Part shown: piece after piece, positions 1-6,086 of the stretch
Layout of the letters: the number at the start of each line of letters is the position of its first letter
Position numbering within the stretch: position 1 is the stretch's first letter
Assembly: GCA_045612885.1 (NCBI GenBank)
Contig: JAZKZZ010000040.1
Span: 1 to 15,324 of the forward strand
Source of the DNA: RGIG6178 sp045612885
GTDB lineage: Bacteria; Bacillota_I; Bacilli_A; RFN20; DUOF01
Reading direction: 5' to 3'
Length of the DNA stretch: 15,324 nt
Program-made: the position numbers and the translations under genes
The notes under the pieces: generated by a model
Databases searched by the model: none
What the model was told of the DNA's origin: nothing
Seen by the model: only the letters and a program-made list of their open reading frames with translations

Positions 1-12
1 CATCACGTAATA

Positions 13-30
13 ATTATATAAGAATTATAA
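13..30 (-). promoter_or_regulatory. Possible promoter -10 and Per-box-like palindrome at left edge
   Basis: On the minus strand a perfect TATAAT lies at 13-18, overlapping a near-palindrome at 16-30 that matches the PerR operator consensus (TTATAATnATTATAA) at 12 of 14 defined positions. It sits between the rubrerythrin terminator and the window edge, so it would drive a minus-strand gene outside the window. The -35 region falls in the terminator T-run and is poor. In DNA this AT-rich such a match can arise by chance. Confidence 0.25.
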
Positions 31-35
31 TAATT

Positions 36-65
36 AAAAAAGTAGTAATCGTACAATTACTACTT
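36..65 (-). terminator. Intrinsic terminator after rubrerythrin
   Basis: A perfect 10-bp stem (40-49 with 56-65, loop 50-55) is followed on the minus strand by a run of six T. It starts 8 nt after the rubrerythrin stop codon. Confidence 0.85.
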
Positions 66-72
66 AATTTTC

Positions 73-609
73 TTAATAATTTTCTTCTCTTACTTCAAAA
101 TAGCTTTGAGGATGTACACATACTGGACATACCTCAGGTGCTTTAGTTCCTACAACAATATGACCACAGTTTCTACACTCCCATACTTTAACAGTAGATT
201 TTTCAAATACTTGTTTAGTTTCTACATTTTCAAGTAATTTTCTATATCTTTCTTCATGAGTCTTTTCAATAGCAGCAACAGCTCTAAATTTTGCTGCTAA
301 TGCTTTAAATCCTTCTTCTTCAGCTGTTTTAGCAAATTCAGCATACATATCTGTCCATTCATAATTTTCACCTTCAGCAGCCGCTAATAGATTTTGCTCA
401 GTATTACCAATACCTTCTAATTCTTTAAACCACATTTTAGCATGTTCTTTTTCATTATCGGCAGTCTTTAAAAATAAACTAGCTATTTGTTCATATCCTT
501 CTTTTTTTGCAACTGAAGCAAAATATGTATATTTATTTCTTGCTTGAGATTCACCTGCAAAAGCAATCTCTAAATTCTTTTCTGTTTGTGTTCCTGAATA
601 TTTACTCAT
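73..609 (-). CDS. rbr: Rubrerythrin (two-domain, diiron plus rubredoxin-like)
   Basis: A cytosolic non-haem diiron peroxidase that reduces hydrogen peroxide to water in anaerobes and microaerobes. Seen: an N-terminal ferritin-like four-helix domain (about residues 8-130) with the expected ligands E20, E53, H56, E81, E84, E115 and H118, the motif AGESQARN around E20, and a C-terminal rubredoxin-like [Fe(SCys)4] domain with C145-x2-C148 and C161-x2-C164. At 178 residues it is slightly shorter than the classical rubrerythrin, as is common in Bacillota and Clostridia. A strong GAGGAGG site lies just upstream of the ATG. The gene is monocistronic, with a promoter at 640-668 and a terminator at 36-65. 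No convincing PerR or Fur site is visible in its own promoter. It neighbours another ferritin-like protein (Er-VIT1) and the cotJ operon, consistent with peroxide or iron handling. Confidence 0.96.
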   Translation of the reverse strand: MSKYSGTQTEKNLEIAFAGESQARNKYTYFASVAKKEGYEQIASLFLKTADNEKEHAKMWFKELEGIGNTEQNLLAAAEGENYEWTDMYAEFAKTAEEEGFKALAAKFRAVAAIEKTHEERYRKLLENVETKQVFEKSTVKVWECRNCGHIVVGTKAPEVCPVCVHPQSYFEVREENY

Positions 610-639
610 AGTATTCCTCCTCTTTACACTTACCCCAAT

Positions 640-668
640 ATTATATCGTAAAAATATATACTAAACAA
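640..668 (-). promoter_or_regulatory. Vegetative-type promoter of rubrerythrin
   Basis: Minus strand: -35 TTGTTT (663-668), 17-bp spacer, -10 TATAAT (640-645). The start of transcription would fall near 633, giving a leader of roughly 25 nt that carries the GAGGAGG ribosome binding site. The -35 is imperfect; the -10 is perfect. Confidence 0.55.
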
Positions 669-691
669 ATCACTTTTATATTTTTTTAAAT

Positions 692-714
692 AAAAAAGAG
701 TTAAATATAACTCT
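692..714 (-). terminator. Intrinsic terminator after the Er-VIT1 gene
   Basis: A 7-bp stem (697-703 with 708-714, loop 704-707) is followed on the minus strand by a T-run. It lies immediately after the stop codon at 721-723. A T-run also follows the stem on the plus strand, so it could act in both directions. Confidence 0.8.
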
Positions 715-720
715 CTTTTT

Positions 721-1602
721 TTAGATATCAACTCCGAATAAATGCTTTGCTCCTATACCTACAAAGAATGATAATAAGGCTACTGTTACGCTAATAATTG
801 CCATTTCTAGAAATCTTGATTTAAATGGATTTTCTTGAGCAATTGAAGTGTAATATGTAAATACTACAATAATTAATAAGACTGTCACTAACATACAAAT
901 TAAGGCTAATATATATTGAGAATTATCTAAAACTAAATATGGAGTAATTAGTAATACTACAGTGATCAAATATGCAATTCCTGTGTATAGACAAGATTTT
1001 AGAGCATCACTTCTACCCTCACTTCTACTAGCTAAAAACTCACTTGAAGCCATTGAGAATGTAGCGGAGATACCAATAATTAAACCAGATAATGCAATTA
1101 ATTTAGTATTTTGCATAGCAAATGTAAATCCCGCAAGAGAGCCTGTTAGTTCTACTAAAGCATCATTAAGTCCTAATACCATACTACCTACATATTTTAA
1201 TCTTTCTTCATCTAACATCTCCAATAATGCTTTCTCATGTTCTTCTTCTTGTTGTTTAATAACTACACTTTCTTCGACTTCATCTTTTAAATAATCATAT
1301 TCTTTTTGAGCATTTTCTTCTCCTCTTTCCATTAGCTTAACAGCAAATGTAAACCCAAAAAGTCTAGCTAACAAACTATACTTAAATATTTTAAGTTTTT
1401 GGGGTCTCATTTCAATACTAGTATACTTTTTCCAAATTTCGTAATGGTTCTTTTCTTCTTTAGATAATCTTAATAAAACTTTTTTATTCTCTTCTCCTTT
1501 TGCGAACTTGGCAATTCTTTGATATATAACACTCTCAGTTAACTCGCTTTGCTGCATCTTTTTTATAATTGATAACGCTTTATTTGATAATTCTTTATTC
1601 AT
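721..1602 (-). CDS. Erythrin-VIT1 (MbfA-like) ferritin-like membrane metal transporter
   Basis: Residues 10-130 form a ferritin/rubrerythrin-like helical domain with candidate metal ligands E23, E50-x2-H53, glutamates at 92-96 and E119-x2-H122. Residues about 138-290 form a VIT1/CCC1-type membrane domain with around five hydrophobic helices (roughly 138-160, 168-188, 203-224, 229-252, 266-288). The GLNDALVELTGSLAGF stretch corresponds to the first VIT helix, and SMASSEF resembles the SMAxGE motif of helix 2. Family knowledge: Er-VIT1/MbfA proteins in other bacteria export iron (and possibly manganese) across the inner membrane and protect against iron and peroxide stress. Substrate and direction here are inferred. 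The start has a GGAGGG site 6 nt upstream. It is a single-gene unit between the terminators at 1668-1693 and 692-714. I found no confident promoter. Confidence 0.88.
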   Translation of the reverse strand: MNKELSNKALSIIKKMQQSELTESVIYQRIAKFAKGEENKKVLLRLSKEEKNHYEIWKKYTSIEMRPQKLKIFKYSLLARLFGFTFAVKLMERGEENAQKEYDYLKDEVEESVVIKQQEEEHEKALLEMLDEERLKYVGSMVLGLNDALVELTGSLAGFTFAMQNTKLIALSGLIIGISATFSMASSEFLASRSEGRSDALKSCLYTGIAYLITVVLLITPYLVLDNSQYILALICMLVTVLLIIVVFTYYTSIAQENPFKSRFLEMAIISVTVALLSFFVGIGAKHLFGVDI

Positions 1603-1667
1603 ACTATCCCTCCAAAAGTATAATAATATAATTTATTTTCTTTTTTAATATTTTTCTCTTAGATATT

Positions 1668-1693
1668 AAAAAAGAGTTACTCTAGTAACCCTT
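1668..1693 (-). terminator. Intrinsic terminator enclosing the cotJC stop codon
   Basis: A 9-bp stem (1672-1680 with 1685-1693, one G-U pair) has a four-base loop at 1681-1684 and six T on the minus strand after it. The cotJC stop codon (1682-1684) lies within the loop, so the 5' arm of the hairpin encodes the last residues of CotJC. Confidence 0.82.
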
Positions 1694-2239
1694 CTTTGTA
1701 TATTCCTCTAATAATTCTTTAAACCTATTAAAGTGAACTATCTCTCTTTGCCTTAAAAAATGCAAAGGTGCAAGTACATCTGGATCATCGCTTTGATCTA
1801 TTAAGTTCTCATAAATAGCTCTTGCTTTCTGCTCTCCTGCCATATCTTCATATATATCAGCTTTTACATCTCCAGTTGATGCCATTGCAGTTGCATTAAA
1901 TGGTACTCCATTACTATCACATGGATAAATACCTAAACCATGTTCAGTAAAATAAGGTTCCATTCCTGCTTCTTTTATCTCAGCAATAGTCGCTCCTTTA
2001 GTAAGTTGAGAAATCATATTATTAATTATCTCAACATGCGCTAATTCTTCAGTAGCTATATCAATCATTAATGCTTTACCACTTTCAGTAGGCATTGTAT
2101 ATGCATGAGATATATATCTTAAGGCAGATATTAACTCACTATTAGGTCCTCCAAATTGAGTGATTAAGACTTTTGCAAATTTCAAATTTCTCTTCTTTAT
2201 ATTTACAGGATATTCTAATCTCTTCTCATACACCCACAT
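1682..2239 (-). CDS. cotJC: Spore coat protein CotJC, manganese-catalase-like
   Basis: A 185-residue member of the manganese (non-haem) catalase family found in spore coats. Seen: a ferritin-like four-helix fold over about residues 20-100 and 130-180, with the dimanganese ligand set E35 (in GPNSEL), E65-x2-H68 (EELAHVE), E136 (AGEQKAR) and E166-x2-H169 (REIVHF). All expected ligands are present, so catalase activity is plausible. The ATG at 2239 is chosen because AGGAAGGAG lies 8 nt upstream and because CotJC proteins begin with MWxYEK; an in-frame ATG further upstream would lie inside cotJB. It follows cotJB with one base between the cotJB stop and this start (TAAAATG), so the two are probably translationally coupled. 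Expected to be made in the mother cell during sporulation. Confidence 0.95.
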   Translation of the reverse strand: MWVYEKRLEYPVNIKKRNLKFAKVLITQFGGPNSELISALRYISHAYTMPTESGKALMIDIATEELAHVEIINNMISQLTKGATIAEIKEAGMEPYFTEHGLGIYPCDSNGVPFNATAMASTGDVKADIYEDMAGEQKARAIYENLIDQSDDPDVLAPLHFLRQREIVHFNRFKELLEEYTKKGY

Positions 2240-2240
2240 T

Positions 2241-2687
2241 TTACATACTCCTTCCTGATGGTAAAGGAAAACATCCATCTAACCATTGATATTTATCCTT
2301 AGAAGTACTATCTACTGACAACAAAGGATAATTATTCTTGTTAAATTCATTAACTAATCGAAAATATTTAACTCTATTTTCATTGAACGCCTCTAAAGCT
2401 TGTCTATCATTAGGATTTAAATCTAAATATAATCCTAAATCTAATAAATAAAATCCATATTTTTGAATTTCAAGTAATAGTCTCTCCTTATCATTATTTA
2501 CAACAGGTGCGCTAGGATTATAATTTTTATATGCATTATAAATATTTCTTTGAATATTGCCTTTTATAAATCCCTCATTTTCATTATAGAAAGTAGCATT
2601 ATTTCTTTCTAAAATACAATCTGAACCACATACTGAATGATAATAATCATTACAATTATAAAGTCCCATATAATATAAATTATTCAT
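2241..2687 (-). CDS. cotJB: Spore coat protein CotJB with N-terminal CotJA-like segment
   Basis: Residues about 66-148 are a recognisable CotJB: KERLLLEIQKYGFYLLDLGLYLD, then NPNDRQALEAFN, and a C-terminal segment with a conserved tryptophan (YQWLDGCFPLP). CotJB normally has about 85-90 residues; this protein has 148. The extra N-terminus is rich in Asn, Tyr and Cys, and at residues 38-58 contains GFIKGNIQRNIYNAYKNYNP, which resembles the G(x)3GN/T(x)nLY-x-PY-x-Y pattern of the small CotJA protein. No separate cotJA gene lies upstream, so I read this as a CotJA-CotJB fusion (inference). The ATG at 2687 has GGGAG 8-9 nt upstream; the ATG at 2729 has no site. It forms a two-gene operon with cotJC. 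Confidence 0.88.
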   Translation of the reverse strand: MNNLYYMGLYNCNDYYHSVCGSDCILERNNATFYNENEGFIKGNIQRNIYNAYKNYNPSAPVVNNDKERLLLEIQKYGFYLLDLGLYLDLNPNDRQALEAFNENRVKYFRLVNEFNKNNYPLLSVDSTSKDKYQWLDGCFPLPSGRSM

Positions 2688-2708
2688 TATTCTTCTCCCT
2701 TTCATCAT

Positions 2709-2716
2709 AATATATG
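2709..2716 (-). promoter_or_regulatory. Possible mother-cell (sigma-E-like) -10 element for cotJ
   Basis: The minus strand reads CATATATT, which fits the CATAnnnT pattern of sigma-E/sigma-K -10 elements, about 22 nt before the chosen cotJB start. The region 14-15 bp further upstream is only a weak -35 match. Proposed mainly because cotJ operons are sigma-E controlled in Bacillus. Confidence 0.3.
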
Positions 2717-2749
2717 AAGAAAAAATCACTCATCATAGGCTATATAATT

Positions 2750-2779
2750 AAAAAACTCGTAATATTTATAATTACGAGT
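2750..2779 (-). terminator. Intrinsic terminator after the 619-residue unknown gene
   Basis: A perfect 9-bp stem (2755-2763 with 2771-2779, loop 2764-2770) is followed by TTTTTT on the minus strand. Confidence 0.85.
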
Positions 2780-2789
2780 AATTTATTAT

Positions 2790-4649
2790 TTACTTTTTAT
2801 TAGGTCTATCTACCTTTTTAACATTATTATCTGCCAATTCAATTACTAGATTTTTCAATCCTTTAAATATTTGATTTGCTCTATTTACTCTCTTTATTGA
2901 ATAAGTATTTATACTTATATCTGTTAGTTCTCCATTTACTAAAACTTTTTTAGAGAAAATAGTTTTTTGCTCTCTAAAATTATTTACACTAGGAGTCACA
3001 CCAAAATTACTACTTGTCATACAAATAGGAATAATAATTCCCTTTTCAATAAGAGCATGAATATTCTTTAAATGTGCATTTTCATTGCTACCATTCTCAA
3101 TTACATATGATTTTAAGTATTGTCCATATTCTTTTCTATGATCTTTATTAACTATACACACCATTGGTCTACTATTATATGATTTAAGATGATGATCATC
3201 ATGAGGAATATAGATATTTTCTATATCATATTCATCTTCTGTGATTTTTTCTAAATGTCTAGCCATATCATATACTGTATCAATTGTAGGTAATGTAAAA
3301 TATTTACTTATTTTAGCATTCAACTCGTTAAATTCATTATTTAAAGCACTTATAATACCAGTATTTTTATTCTTATATTTATATCCAGATGAAAGTACTT
3401 CTCTTTCGTATTTTGCAATTAATTCGTTATGCCTAATAATATTAGCCTTTTCCTCTCCATAACTAATATAATCATTTTCTTGAGGAAGTTCTTTAATTTT
3501 AGATAATACTTCGCTACGATATAATTCTAATTTTTCATTAGCGGATTTTAAATAACTTAGTCGCATAAATCTTCTTATAATTGCTTTTGTATCTTTACTT
3601 AAATAGGCTTTTTTCTTTAAAGGAGGTAAAAATTTCTCTTTTAGTCCATTAACATTTGGAATTAGTCCTAAATCTAAAAATGCTTTTTCATATGATTCTA
3701 TTGCGTAATTTTGATATTGTTCTATGAATTTTAATTCATTAACTTTATCTTTTACTATTTGATTAACTCTTCTATGAACTAAAGATAAGATTTCTTTATC
3801 AGTTAATTGTTTTTCTCCTTTATAATTATATTTAACTCCCTTTTTAGCATTAACTAAATCAACTATATCATCTTTAATGATTCTTTTAGTATACAATGGT
3901 CTATTTGTGTCTAATATTCTTAAAGCCACTTCATTATCACCAAAAGCCTTTTCAATGTAAGATTTAATTATATCAAGGTTTTGAATATTATTACTCATAT
4001 CATTGTTAGTAAAATATTGAGGATTGATTTGATCAATATAACATGGATTGATAGATATTAAGAATAAAACATCATCTAGTGAATTAAGCTTACTTTGATC
4101 TATTAAATAACATCCATCTTCGCTAATAAACTTATATTCATCAGCATACTCTTCTCCATCATTTACATCATGTCTTATATTAATTCTGTGTAAAACAGGT
4201 CTAAAAGCAGTATATGAACTAGGTATAAATTTATCTGGAACCATCTTAATAGTAGCATGACCTTTATCAGTATAATCTAATAATACATATTGATATACCC
4301 CTTCATTTGAATAATATCTTGCTACATTCTCTGGATATAATTTTGCAGTATTTTCAATAAGCGCTCTAATATCACTTGAAGTCATATCATTAATATTTTC
4401 TAGGGCATTATCATACAAAGGAGATACTCCTAAAATTGTAGAAAAATATCTAAAGTCACTATCATGATCTAATCTAATGCGATATTTCCTTCCATTTAAT
4501 GTTGTTTTATCATTTAATCTTAAGAAGTTTGTATTACTATAATAACTATATGTATATTTCTCAATCTTATCTAATTCCTCGCATAACATTAATTGTTCAT
4601 CCTTATTAACTCTATTTTGAATGTTTGTATGCCACCAATAATTATTCAT
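2790..4649 (-). CDS. Protein of unknown function, 619 residues
   Basis: I do not recognise a family. Seen: no signal peptide and no membrane helices; a polar composition rich in Asn, Tyr, Lys, Ile and Asp; an aromatic N-terminus (MNNYWWH); a mixed alpha/beta-looking first half; a Lys/Glu-rich, probably helical or coiled-coil stretch over about residues 285-450; and a C-terminal part with a histidine/aspartate cluster HDDHH (483-487), PMVCIVNKDHRKEYG (495-509) and IIIPICMTSSNFGVTPS (538-554). Base composition and codon use look like the neighbours, so no sign of recent transfer. The ATG has GGAGG 9 nt upstream. The gene is monocistronic, with a promoter at 4675-4703 and a terminator at 2750-2779. 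It lies between the cotJ operon and a metal exporter, but a vegetative-type promoter argues against a purely sporulation role. No function is proposed. Confidence 0.9.
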   Translation of the reverse strand: MNNYWWHTNIQNRVNKDEQLMLCEELDKIEKYTYSYYSNTNFLRLNDKTTLNGRKYRIRLDHDSDFRYFSTILGVSPLYDNALENINDMTSSDIRALIENTAKLYPENVARYYSNEGVYQYVLLDYTDKGHATIKMVPDKFIPSSYTAFRPVLHRINIRHDVNDGEEYADEYKFISEDGCYLIDQSKLNSLDDVLFLISINPCYIDQINPQYFTNNDMSNNIQNLDIIKSYIEKAFGDNEVALRILDTNRPLYTKRIIKDDIVDLVNAKKGVKYNYKGEKQLTDKEILSLVHRRVNQIVKDKVNELKFIEQYQNYAIESYEKAFLDLGLIPNVNGLKEKFLPPLKKKAYLSKDTKAIIRRFMRLSYLKSANEKLELYRSEVLSKIKELPQENDYISYGEEKANIIRHNELIAKYEREVLSSGYKYKNKNTGIISALNNEFNELNAKISKYFTLPTIDTVYDMARHLEKITEDEYDIENIYIPHDDHHLKSYNSRPMVCIVNKDHRKEYGQYLKSYVIENGSNENAHLKNIHALIEKGIIIPICMTSSNFGVTPSVNNFREQKTIFSKKVLVNGELTDISINTYSIKRVNRANQIFKGLKNLVIELADNNVKKVDRPNKK

Positions 4650-4674
4650 AATTTCATGCCTCCAATGCCTCTAT

Positions 4675-4703
4675 ATTTTACCATTGCCATATAGGTATTT
4701 CAA
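4675..4703 (-). promoter_or_regulatory. Vegetative-type promoter of the 619-residue unknown gene
   Basis: Minus strand: TTGAAA (4698-4703), exactly 17 bp, then TAAAAT (4675-4680), each matching 5 of 6 consensus bases. Transcription would start near 4668, leaving a leader of about 19 nt that carries the GGAGG ribosome binding site. Confidence 0.62.
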
Positions 4704-4764
4704 CAAGAAATATTTGAGATAAAAAAATATTTTTTATATCTTTCCACCACTTAAAAAATAATTG

Positions 4765-4793
4765 TTGCATTTTTAAATATTGGAAACTATAAT
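4765..4793 (+). promoter_or_regulatory. Plus-strand promoter of a candidate small RNA
   Basis: Plus strand: TTGCAT (4765-4770), exactly 17 bp, then a perfect TATAAT (4788-4793). The predicted start of transcription is at about 4800, one base before the left arm of the inverted repeat at 4801-4812. The -35 matches only 3 of 6 bases. Its GCAT core also loosely recalls forespore sigma-F/G -35 elements, but the -10 is vegetative-like. Confidence 0.5.
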
Positions 4794-4799
4794 ATAGGT

Positions 4800-4939
4800 A
4801 GATAAATGGTAATTGCTTTATTAGAATACTTTTTCATAGAAAGATACCCCTTTCCAGTGATAAACAAATGTTGTTCGTTAGTATACCTTAAGTTACCAAT
4901 TATCAAAAAAAAGAGACTAGATAATTCTAGTCTTTTTTA
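4800..4939 (+). ncRNA. Candidate stand-alone structured small RNA, about 140 nt
   Basis: The gap 4650-4936 holds no convincing gene on the minus strand, but the plus strand shows a complete small transcription unit. There is a promoter at 4765-4793 and a predicted start near 4800. A 12-nt inverted repeat with one mismatch (4801-4812 with 4893-4904) would close the RNA from its first nucleotides, and an A-run and the 4914-4933 hairpin with a T-run follow. Inside, smaller helices are possible: ATAC (4826-4829) with GTAT (4881-4884), GAAAG/CTTTC around a C-rich loop ATACCC, and AACAA/TTGTT around ATG. Together they suggest a multibranched fold. The pyrimidine-rich ACCCCTTTCC could pair with Shine-Dalgarno-type purine tracts. 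I saw no signature motifs of SRP RNA, 6S RNA, tmRNA or a riboswitch class. It could be a regulatory RNA; its target is unknown. Confidence 0.5.
4905..4939. terminator. Bidirectional intrinsic terminator
   Basis: A 7-bp stem, AGACTAG/CTAGTCT (4914-4920 with 4927-4933), is flanked by eight A on its left and six T on its right. It can therefore end the minus-strand cation exporter message as well as the plus-strand small RNA. The left A-run begins directly after the inverted repeat ending at 4904; the exporter stop codon is at 4937-4939. Confidence 0.85.
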
Positions 4940-6085
4940 TTTGTAATTTATCTCAATAGAAATTTTATAATTTGTACGTCGTTTTATTTCGCTAATAACT
5001 ATATCTACAAGTTCTTTAGAGCGCGATATATACTCATAGGGCATTACTAAATCAAAATATAATCTTGAGTTTGAATAAGATAATCTAATATCATGTGAAG
5101 ACAAATTAGTATCTATTTCATCTAATATTTGATTTACAATTTTCTTAATCTTAGTTAATTCCTCATCTTCTAGATCTATTGGATCAATATGAATTAATAG
5201 TTCGATATTATACGTTTCTTTTACTTCTCTTTCTAATAAATCTATAATTTCATGAGCCTCTATTAAAGATAATCTAGCATTCATTTCAGCATGGACACTC
5301 ATAAATACTTTTCCTACTCCATATTGATGTGTCAAAATATCATGTAATCCCAAGATGTTTTTATTATTTAAAATATGATTATTAATCATCTCTATTGTCT
5401 TAGTATCCAAAGATTCACCAATTAACTTATCAATTGCTTCTTTGATTAGTTTAATACCACTTATAGCAATAAATATTGATAATACTATTCCTAGATATCC
5501 ATCTAAATCTATATTTAAATATTTTGAAGAATATAATCCTATAGCAATAATAAATGTGGTAATAATATCATTTATCGAATCTTTATAACTTGCATATAAG
5601 GAGATAGAGTTAATAGCTTTAGCACTATTTTTATATAAAATAGCAATAAACGCTTTAATGATGATATTAATAACTAAAACTAAAAGAATATACCATGCTA
5701 TATTAGTAACAGTAGGATGTATGATTTTATTAATACTTGAAATAAGTAATTCGATTGAAACTACAATTATTAATACAGAAATCAATAAGCCACCAATGTA
5801 CTCTACCCTACGATGACCATAAGGATGTTCTTTATCTGCAGGTTTGTTATTAATCTTAAAACTAAATACATTTATTATTGAACTACACGTATCTCCTAGA
5901 TTATTAATTGAATCTCCAATAAGAGAAATACTATTAACTAATATTCCAATTACTAATTTAATTATAACTAAAATCACATTACTAATAATCCCTATTATTC
6001 CTGATAGTAATCCATATTTTTCTCTTACCTTACTATCCTCTGTATCTTTGTAATTTTTTATAAACGTTTTATATAAAAACTTCAT
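4937..6085 (-). CDS. Cation diffusion facilitator, MntE-like (probable Mn2+ exporter)
   Basis: A 382-residue CDF-family antiporter with about six membrane helices over residues 28-225 and a cytoplasmic C-terminal domain (about 230-380). Seen: the helix-2 motif GDSINNLGD, placing N61-x3-D65 in the transport site; KPADKEHPYGHRR after helix 2; and the helix-5 motif KDSIND, placing D169-x3-D173. Zinc-type members usually have H/D-x3-D with a histidine in helix 5; the Asn-Asp/Asp-Asp set is that of streptococcal MntE-type manganese exporters. Manganese is therefore the inferred substrate. The ATG at 6085 is chosen because GAGGG and GGAGGTGAGG lie just upstream, inside the end of the preceding gene, and because stop and start are separated by one base (TAAGATG), implying coupling. 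Last gene of the rnhB - cca-like - exporter unit. Confidence 0.9.
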   Translation of the reverse strand: MKFLYKTFIKNYKDTEDSKVREKYGLLSGIIGIISNVILVIIKLVIGILVNSISLIGDSINNLGDTCSSIINVFSFKINNKPADKEHPYGHRRVEYIGGLLISVLIIVVSIELLISSINKIIHPTVTNIAWYILLVLVINIIIKAFIAILYKNSAKAINSISLYASYKDSINDIITTFIIAIGLYSSKYLNIDLDGYLGIVLSIFIAISGIKLIKEAIDKLIGESLDTKTIEMINNHILNNKNILGLHDILTHQYGVGKVFMSVHAEMNARLSLIEAHEIIDLLEREVKETYNIELLIHIDPIDLEDEELTKIKKIVNQILDEIDTNLSSHDIRLSYSNSRLYFDLVMPYEYISRSKELVDIVISEIKRRTNYKISIEINYK

Positions 6086-6086
6086 C

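Noticed and set aside
610..668. PerR or Fur operator in the rubrerythrin promoter
   Set aside because: The AT-rich stretch does not match either palindrome well enough to call.
4678..4770. Minus-strand ORF of 30 codons (MQQLFFKWWKDIKN...) in the gap before the unknown gene
   Set aside because: No ribosome binding site before the ATG, its stop overlaps the -10 of the next gene's promoter, and nothing supports a promoter for it. It remains a faint possibility as a gene remnant.
4787..4837. Minus-strand 16-codon ORF (MKKYSNKAITIYLPIL) preceded by AAAGGGG
   Set aside because: Very short, and the purine tract is the complement of the pyrimidine-rich loop of the candidate small RNA, which explains it better.
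4800..4939. Candidate small RNA as SRP RNA, 6S RNA or a known riboswitch
   Set aside because: No SRP-type conserved apical motif, too short and not rod-like enough for 6S, and no protein gene follows on the plus strand for a riboswitch to control.
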